The notes beneath the pieces are model-generated. The model saw only the letters and a list, made by a program, of their open reading frames with translations. It was not told the origin of the DNA and did not search any database. The position numbers were made by a program, and so were the translations under genes. 20,011 nt of DNA from positions 1-20,011 of the forward strand of contig JBBRUG010000074.1 in assembly GCA_038247995.1 (NCBI GenBank), given 5' to 3'. Numbering within the stretch: position 1 is the stretch's first letter; each line of letters starts with the position of its first letter. This DNA comes from JBBRUG01 sp038247995. GTDB taxonomy: Bacteria > Chloroflexota > Chloroflexia > Chloroflexales > Chloroflexaceae. Shown in pieces: positions 15,122 to 20,011 of this stretch.

Positions 15122-15141
15122 GGGCGGGTCACGACCCGCCC
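15122..15141. repeat. GC-rich palindrome next to the recombinase start
   Basis: GGGCGGGTC (15122-15130) and GACCCGCCC (15133-15141) with two bases between. In the recombinase mRNA it would form an 8 bp hairpin with a CGUG loop right where a ribosome-binding site should be. From memory, GGGCGGGT...ACCCGCCC units flanked by GTAC/TACG are dispersed in several Chloroflexota genomes, so this may be one copy of a REP-like family; only one copy is present here. Confidence 0.7.
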
Positions 15142-15198
15142 GTACGAAGATGAGTTTACATAATAATAAGGCAGATCAGATTGAGCGCCCTGTAGTCT

Positions 15199-15240
15199 GC
15201 CTCTTGCCGCTTGTCTCCTGCGCTCTGCCAGCTGCGCCTC
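15199..15240. repeat. Degenerate heptamer run upstream of the recombinase
   Basis: Six consecutive 7 bp units of the form GCC-G-CTT / GCG-CTCT (GCCTCTT, GCCGCTT, GTCTCCT, GCGCTCT, GCCAGCT, GCGCCTC). They look like a decayed version of the heptamer arrays elsewhere in the window. They lie in the 470 bp gene-free gap 15113-15582, which otherwise holds the two palindromes, the inverted repeat below and no credible gene. Confidence 0.5.
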
Positions 15241-15321
15241 ACTGCAAAGGACTGCAAGGACACAAGATTCTAAACAACGAGCAGCGCATGGAGCGCCAGG
15301 GGGAGTATAGCATACCTATTT

Positions 15322-15359
15322 CGTATGTGCAACATATTGGAAGCTATGTTGCACATACG
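15322..15359. other. dif/lox-like recombination site (perfect 15-8-15 inverted repeat)
   Basis: Left arm CGTATGTGCAACATA (15322-15336), 8 bp asymmetric spacer TTGGAAGC, and the exact reverse complement of the left arm (15345-15359). Read as a dif site it gives 11 bp arms GTGCAACATAT and CTATGTTGCAC around a 6 bp core TGGAAG; TATGTT also occurs in the XerD half of classical dif. No T tract follows, so it is not an intrinsic terminator. Position upstream of a tyrosine recombinase supports a recombination site. A regulator's operator is the alternative. Confidence 0.6.
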
Positions 15360-15434
15360 GGGAAGCAACCCAGCGGCCCTGCCGAGCCGCCAGATCCCAG
15401 CTGATCCCATACACTGGCTGACTTACGCGCTCAT

Positions 15435-15470
15435 GCGATCCGCGTTGGGAAGCCGGCCGCGCCGGATCGC
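15435..15470. repeat. Inverted repeat, 8 bp arms, in the gene-free gap
   Basis: GCGATCCG (15435-15442) and CGGATCGC (15463-15470) are exact complements separated by 20 bp that contain GCCGGC. It may be an additional recombinase accessory site or a fossil repeat; chance cannot be excluded. Confidence 0.3.
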
Positions 15471-15572
15471 GCTGTACCCTTACACTTGGCATCCGAATCC
15501 ATTTACTGAAACTCATTATTATGTCAATATCATTCCGCACGCGGAGCTGCGGAAACGTCTGATGATCTGATG

Positions 15573-15604
15573 TTTTACCGCTTTACCGTTTTACCGCTTC
15601 ACCA
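15573..15604. repeat. Octamer tandem repeat YTTTACCG, four units
   Basis: TTTTACCG, CTTTACCG, TTTTACCG and a decayed CTTCACCA. The stop codon of the sugar-phosphate transferase (15583-15585) lies inside the second unit, and the last residues Glu-Ala-Val-Lys-Arg of that protein are encoded by the array. Confidence 0.9.
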
Positions 15605-16605
15605 CTGGGGCAAACCCGTTCCAACCAGACAATTGCCCCGAGCGCCACGCCGACAGCGATCACGGCGACCAGATAAGCCTCGTAGAGCCGCGCCTGAGTG
15701 AGATAGACGCCAACCATCCCGCACGCGCCGCCGATCAGGTAGCAGGTGAGCACGGCTTCACGCTTCGTAAGACCCAGGGCGTGTAAGCGGTGCGACAGAT
15801 GATCTTTGCCGGCAGTCGTGAAGGGATTAACCCTGCGCCGCAGCCGGGCCACAACCACCAGCGCCGTATCGAAGATCAGCAGCGCCAGCACGCACACCGG
15901 CACCATCCAGGTGACGGCCGGCACATTGCCCAGAAAGCGCAGTTTGATCGCTAGAGCCGCCAGGATGAAGCCAATGAACAGGCTTCCGGTGTCGCCCATA
16001 AAGATTGTAGCCGGGTTCAGGTTATAGCGCAGGAAGCCGACACAGGCGCCGATCAGCGCAGCGGCCATTGCGCCGACGAGCACCTGGCGCGGTTCGTTCA
16101 TGAAGGCCAGCAAGAGGAAAAACGACGCAGCGATCGTTGCCGCGCCGCCGGAAAGTCCGTCCATATTGTCGAGGAAATTCAGCGCGTTGGTGATCCCGAC
16201 GACCCAGAGCAGGGTGATCGCCCAGTTAAGCCAGGGTAACCCGAAGAGTTGGATTTGGGTGCCGCCGACGAGTAGGATGACGCCGGCTAATAGCTGACCG
16301 GCGAGCTTGAGCGGCGCAGACAACCCCCAGCGATCATCGGCGAGGCCGAAGAGCGAGATCAGCGTCGCGCCCACCAGGATGCCCACCAGTTCACGAATAT
16401 GCGCCCGGTCGCCGAAGAGCAACAGGGTTGCCACAAAGGCGGCATAGATCGCTGCGCCACCGAGCAATGGCACCGGCAGCGTATGCACATCTCGACTGCG
16501 CGGCACCGCCACTACCCCAACCCGTAACGCCGCTCGTCGCGCCAGCGGTGTCGCAACGATTGAGAAGGTAAGGGCCACAAAGAGGATGAGCGTAATCTGG
16601 ATCAT
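15583..16605 (-). CDS. Polyprenyl-phosphate sugar-1-phosphate transferase (WecA/TagO/MraY family)
   Basis: Integral membrane enzyme that moves a sugar-1-phosphate, probably GlcNAc-1-P, from UDP to undecaprenyl phosphate, the first step of lipid-linked polysaccharide assembly. 340 residues with about ten hydrophobic segments. Family motifs in order: PVPLLGG (44-50), the Mg-binding pair D90-D91 in GLADDRWGLS, NFLDNMDGLSGG (143-154), NLNPATIFMGDTGSLFIGF (195-213), and the cytoplasmic His motif DHLSHRL (268-274). The DNMDG and DHLSHRL forms favour WecA/TagO-type enzymes over MraY. No good ribosome-binding site precedes the ATG. The upstream O-antigen-ligase-like gene is 62 bp away on the same strand, so the two probably act in one surface-polysaccharide pathway. 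The C-terminal residues come from an octamer repeat. Confidence 0.92.
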   Translation of the reverse strand: MIQITLILFVALTFSIVATPLARRAALRVGVVAVPRSRDVHTLPVPLLGGAAIYAAFVATLLLFGDRAHIRELVGILVGATLISLFGLADDRWGLSAPLKLAGQLLAGVILLVGGTQIQLFGLPWLNWAITLLWVVGITNALNFLDNMDGLSGGAATIAASFFLLLAFMNEPRQVLVGAMAAALIGACVGFLRYNLNPATIFMGDTGSLFIGFILAALAIKLRFLGNVPAVTWMVPVCVLALLIFDTALVVVARLRRRVNPFTTAGKDHLSHRLHALGLTKREAVLTCYLIGGACGMVGVYLTQARLYEAYLVAVIAVGVALGAIVWLERVCPSGEAVKR

Positions 16606-16607
16606 AA

Positions 16608-16665
16608 GTGACGCGTGACGATGGGAGCAAATAAGAGTTACGACTACAGTCAGACTGTCAGACTG
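16608..16665. repeat. Two short direct-repeat pairs between the polysaccharide genes
   Basis: GTGACGC/GTGACGA (16608-16621) lies just before the transferase start, and TCAGACTG twice (16650-16665) just after the stop of the upstream gene. Each ACAGT-CAG-ACTGT can form a tiny hairpin. No canonical terminator is seen in this 62 bp gap, consistent with read-through. Confidence 0.7.
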
Positions 16666-16667
16666 GA

Positions 16668-19600
16668 TTACTGGCGGGCCTGCTCCACAATCTGGATCAA
16701 CTGCGTGGCAGCCTGTACATCACGTTGGCGGTTAGGGGCGGCGCCGAGCACACCAAGCAGGCGGCGTTGCTCGTTGATTGCTTCATCGTAGCGACCGGTA
16801 TCGCTGAGCACCAGCGTATAGTTGCGGCTGTAATCGACATTGGCCGGAGCAATCAGCACGGCGCGCCCATACGCCTCCAATGAGCCGGATACATCACCGC
16901 TGCGCACAGCCATCAGGCCGCTGATTGTGTGCAACAGCGCGGCCCGGTCGCGCAGTACCGGCAGGTCGTACTGGCGCTCGGCCAGTGGTTCGACGCCGGC
17001 CAGCGTCGCATCAGCACGGGCCGCCTCCTGAGCAAAGGCGCTGCGCAGGCGCTCGATCAGTTCCGGCCGACCGGCCAACCCTTCGGCCATGCGCTCAGCC
17101 GCGTTTGCTACGCCCAGGGCCGAAAGTTCAATGGCGCGTACATAGCTCTCTGCGGCACGCTCCAGATCGTTATCGCGCACCCGGTAGATGTCGCCGAGGC
17201 GCACGAAGGTATCGGCATAGCGAGGATCAAGCGTTGCCGAATGATTGAGCAATTCTTCAGCCTGCGTGTACGCATCGAGCGCCGTCGGCCCAGCGCCGGT
17301 ACGGCTGGCATAGGCGCCCAACTCGGTCAGCGCCCCGGCGCGCTCATTAATCAGGGTAACATCCTGGGGAGCAATCGGCGTGAGTTGTTCATACCAGTTG
17401 ATCGCCGCGCGCAGTCGCTCCGGGTTATCGTCCCAGGTAGCCCAATAGCTGTTGAGCCGCCCCAGGTTTGCATAGTGATCCTTGTTGCGCGGGCTCAGCG
17501 TGCGCGCTTCGAGCAGCACTGCCTCGGCATAACTCATCAGCCGGTTGGGCGGGGTGCGCTCCAGAAAGGCGACAATCGCATCGGCGCCATCAAGGCGTAA
17601 AATATCGCGCACTGCGACACCGGGATCAGCAACGCCGGGATCAAGACCCTGTAAACGCAACGCATCGGCGATGCTCATCAGGGTACGCCCGAGGTTGAGG
17701 TAGTAGAAATCTTCACGCGGGTTGCTGCGGATCGTATCAAGATAATCGTCGGTGGCGGTAACCAGCCGATTCAGGTCGTAGCCTGCCGCCTCGCTTGCGC
17801 TCTGGCCTTGCTGAAAGCGCATGTCGGCATAGACTGGTTGCAGATTGAACCACCAGACCAGCCCACACGCATTCGCTAGCACGAGCGTATAGACGCCCAG
17901 AGCGGCGGGGCTCAGGTTGCCGCGCCGAGGAAAGCGCCCGGCATCTGGTGTACGAGAGGCGTTACCGCGTTGCGGCGCACCACGTCCCGTCTTTGCGCCG
18001 CCTTTGCGCTGCTGTGGCGCAGGCACAGGTTCAGGTACGGGTTCCGGCGCGGGCGCCGGTGCGAGGCTGAGCGGATAGTGCCCGGCCAGGCCACCGCCGA
18101 CAACCGTAACAGCGAGCAGCACCCAGAGCATCATCAGGGTTGAAACAACCGGAATGCCGACCAAGCCCTCAACGACATGGGCGCTCACTGCGCTCAGCGT
18201 GGCGATGAAAAAGAGCTGCCAGTGCCATGCCTCGCTGCGGCGGATCAAGCGCCAACTGAGCGCAACGAAGCTGCCGATCACAAAGAAGTAGCTCACCAGG
18301 CCCAGCAATCCGCGCGTCACCAGTTCGTCGAGCAGCGACTGGTGCGAGCGATCCGGCGAGGCGCCTCGCGCTTCAACACCGGCCAGGGCCGGCGGGTAGA
18401 ACGGGTTAAAGGCGACGAACATGCTCTCCGGCCCCCAACCAACGACTGTGCGCAGCGGATTGGCTGTAATCAGGCCGACAGCGCCGCCGCCATACGCGTC
18501 ACCCGCCCAGATCAACCGCCGCACGAGGCCGGTGCCGCTGTTCACTTCGAGCAAGCGGCCCATCCGCCCGATGTAGGGCACCTCGCGCAGCCGCTCGAAA
18601 ACCGGCGCATGAGAGAGGTTGAAGGCGATCAGAAAGCCGCCCAGCGCAACCGCCAGCACAATCCAGGCGCCAAGCGCTGCGCGGAGGCGGGCCACCTGAG
18701 CAGTTGCCCCGGCGGTGTGGGCGTGCCGCAAGCCCTGCCCGAGCAACAGCGAGACGAATAAAAACATCCCGGCGCCCATGCCAAGCCAGGGGCCACGGCT
18801 CTGGGTAAAGAAGATCGCCGTTAAGAGCAAACCTGCCGTAAACCCTGCGGCGACGGCATCGATGCGCAGGGCAAGGCGCGACGGTTCAACACTGCGCCGC
18901 GGCAGGGTAAACGCAAGCGCGTGCCCGCCGACGACGGCGCCGAGACTCAGGATCAACCAGAGCCACCAGGGGCCAAGTGCCGGCGCTGGGCCAAACTGCT
19001 GCACGTTCGGGCCACCGGCCGCACTCAGCGCAAAGAGCATTCCAGAGAGCAAGAGGTAGGCAACGTACAGCGCAGCAGGCAGGATCGGTATGCGCTGATC
19101 ACGCTCAAGCGGGCCGGTAATGAGCCACCAGAGGCTTGTCGCCACGATCACTGCGCCGGGGAAGGCCCACCAGTAGCGCAGGTCGATCACGCGCACCGTT
19201 GCCCCAAACGTAATGACGGTCAGGATCAGCAGCAGGCCGCCGAGGAACAACAGCAAGCGCGTCAGCGCCCAGAGCCAATCGGCGCGGAGGCTCGTAGCAG
19301 AACTGGCCGATTGCGCCGCTGCGAGGCCGGCAAACAGGCGATAGAGCGCCAGCGGCACGACCATGATCATATAGGCGGCGACAAAGATCGAGTTACCCAT
19401 TGTGGAGGCAACGCGGGTGATTACATCGCCGCGCCAGGGCAAAGGATCGAGCTGTTGGTGCTGCAAGATGCCGTAACCACCCACAACGACAGCTGCCGCA
19501 AGTGTGAGCGTAATAATCCGTTCCAACTGGGCGCGGCTGCGCAGGTGGGTTACAAGGAGCATAAAGAGCAACCCATACGAGAGATGCGTATAGGTGCCCT

Positions 19601-19982
19601 GGAGGCGCTGGTACGAACCCCAGAAACTGGTTGCCGGTACAACCGAGGTGATCGTCGTGAGCAGGAACACAGCGGCATAGAACAGCGTCGGTAGGGCGAG
19701 TGGAAAGCTACTGAAGCGGCGCCAGAGCGGCGGCCCGGTATGGTCGGGCGGTGGCGGCGGGGCGCCTGCCGATCGGGGCGAGCCGCGCAACCGTTCGAAG
19801 GCACGAATCAGTGCAGCAGCGGCCATCACCAGGACAATCGAACGCAGCGTCGTCACTTTGTCGGGTTCGAAATGGCGCGCCGAGTAGAGGTTAAAGTAGA
19901 TCGGGACGAGCGTAAGCGCGAGCAGCCAACCGGCCTCGATCGCCCATCCACACCAGCGGCTGAGGGTTGTTTCACGTTGCAT
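16668..19982 (-). CDS. O-antigen ligase-like membrane protein with C-terminal TPR domain
   Basis: 1104 residues. The first 640 form a polytopic membrane domain with about 14 hydrophobic segments. The Wzy_C/O-antigen-ligase signature lies in FFTQSRGPWLGMGAG (391-405, R396), and a large external loop (about 455-560) carries GWGPESMF and DRSHQSLLDELVTRGLLG with candidate catalytic H547. A Pro-rich linker (641-655) and a basic stretch (659-690) follow, then one more hydrophobic segment (about 692-711). The remaining 390 residues are helical with tetratricopeptide units such as YLNLGRTL, DTFVRLGDIYR and LEAYGRAVLIAPANVDY. It probably joins or polymerises lipid-linked glycans, or glycosylates surface proteins, with the TPR part recruiting partners. 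Ligase, polymerase and oligosaccharyltransferase cannot be told apart by eye. No clear ribosome-binding site lies in the 29 bp left before the window edge. Confidence 0.85.
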   Translation of the reverse strand: MQRETTLSRWCGWAIEAGWLLALTLVPIYFNLYSARHFEPDKVTTLRSIVLVMAAAALIRAFERLRGSPRSAGAPPPPPDHTGPPLWRRFSSFPLALPTLFYAAVFLLTTITSVVPATSFWGSYQRLQGTYTHLSYGLLFMLLVTHLRSRAQLERIITLTLAAAVVVGGYGILQHQQLDPLPWRGDVITRVASTMGNSIFVAAYMIMVVPLALYRLFAGLAAAQSASSATSLRADWLWALTRLLLFLGGLLLILTVITFGATVRVIDLRYWWAFPGAVIVATSLWWLITGPLERDQRIPILPAALYVAYLLLSGMLFALSAAGGPNVQQFGPAPALGPWWLWLILSLGAVVGGHALAFTLPRRSVEPSRLALRIDAVAAGFTAGLLLTAIFFTQSRGPWLGMGAGMFLFVSLLLGQGLRHAHTAGATAQVARLRAALGAWIVLAVALGGFLIAFNLSHAPVFERLREVPYIGRMGRLLEVNSGTGLVRRLIWAGDAYGGGAVGLITANPLRTVVGWGPESMFVAFNPFYPPALAGVEARGASPDRSHQSLLDELVTRGLLGLVSYFFVIGSFVALSWRLIRRSEAWHWQLFFIATLSAVSAHVVEGLVGIPVVSTLMMLWVLLAVTVVGGGLAGHYPLSLAPAPAPEPVPEPVPAPQQRKGGAKTGRGAPQRGNASRTPDAGRFPRRGNLSPAALGVYTLVLANACGLVWWFNLQPVYADMRFQQGQSASEAAGYDLNRLVTATDDYLDTIRSNPREDFYYLNLGRTLMSIADALRLQGLDPGVADPGVAVRDILRLDGADAIVAFLERTPPNRLMSYAEAVLLEARTLSPRNKDHYANLGRLNSYWATWDDNPERLRAAINWYEQLTPIAPQDVTLINERAGALTELGAYASRTGAGPTALDAYTQAEELLNHSATLDPRYADTFVRLGDIYRVRDNDLERAAESYVRAIELSALGVANAAERMAEGLAGRPELIERLRSAFAQEAARADATLAGVEPLAERQYDLPVLRDRAALLHTISGLMAVRSGDVSGSLEAYGRAVLIAPANVDYSRNYTLVLSDTGRYDEAINEQRRLLGVLGAAPNRQRDVQAATQLIQIVEQARQ

Positions 19983-20011
19983 AGGGGCAATTATGGGTAA
20001 CGAACCTTACA

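Noticed and set aside
15322..15359. The 15 bp inverted repeat read as an intrinsic terminator
   Set aside because: No T tract follows on either strand and no gene ends nearby; the recombinase starts 210 bp away.
15316..15570. Two small open frames in the gap upstream of the recombinase (one on each strand)
   Set aside because: Both run through the inverted repeats, have no ribosome-binding site and resemble nothing known.
18177..19694. Plus-strand open frames opposite the O-antigen-ligase-like gene
   Set aside because: The minus strand encodes continuous membrane segments and ligase motifs here; the plus-strand products are low-complexity shadows.

Overview
The window looks like a piece of a Chloroflexota chromosome, most likely from the Chloroflexia. 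This is inferred from the RpoD-like sigma factor with its short region 1.1, the long Thr-Pro-Thr-Asn linkers in a secreted protein, protein tails of the type Tyr/Phe-Leu-Pro-Leu/Ile, many 7-8 bp tandem repeats between genes, and a high GC content. No rRNA, tRNA, CRISPR array, insertion sequence or phage gene was found. Most of the window reads as ordinary chromosome.

Left part (1-2640, minus strand): a purine-salvage operon read right to left. It holds a PPOX-class flavin/F420 oxidoreductase-like protein, then allantoate amidohydrolase (allC), then allantoinase (allB), which runs off the left edge. Together allB and allC would turn allantoin into allantoate and then ureidoglycine or ureidoglycolate plus ammonia. 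A five-copy heptamer array spans the allC stop and lies just before the allB start.

Middle part (2641-7190): a strong promoter followed by about 170 bp of gene-free but foldable sequence, which may encode a structured RNA or a long leader. A second promoter and the housekeeping sigma factor follow. The sigma gene ends at a bidirectional terminator shared with a convergent GNAT-type acetyltransferase. Divergent from that is a MoxR AAA+ ATPase without its usual DUF58/VWA partners. Next come a G/C-rich repeat array and a small degenerate receiver-domain protein lacking the phosphoacceptor Asp.

Surface-protein part (7189-13930): two divergent genes for exported proteins share a 264 bp upstream region that contains a perfect 14 bp palindrome. 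One is a kelch beta-propeller with a Thr-rich linker. The other is a 1615-residue multidomain protein with a sugar-dehydrogenase-type propeller, calcium-binding repeats and four MBG-like Ig-fold repeats.

Right part (13952-20011, minus strand): a Xer-like tyrosine recombinase with a complete catalytic set. About 210 bp upstream of it is a perfect 15-8-15 bp inverted repeat with dif/lox architecture, the most interesting signal in the window. Beyond it lie a WecA/TagO-type polyprenyl-phosphate sugar-1-phosphate transferase and an O-antigen-ligase-like membrane protein fused to TPR repeats. These two genes fit assembly of a lipid-linked surface polysaccharide.
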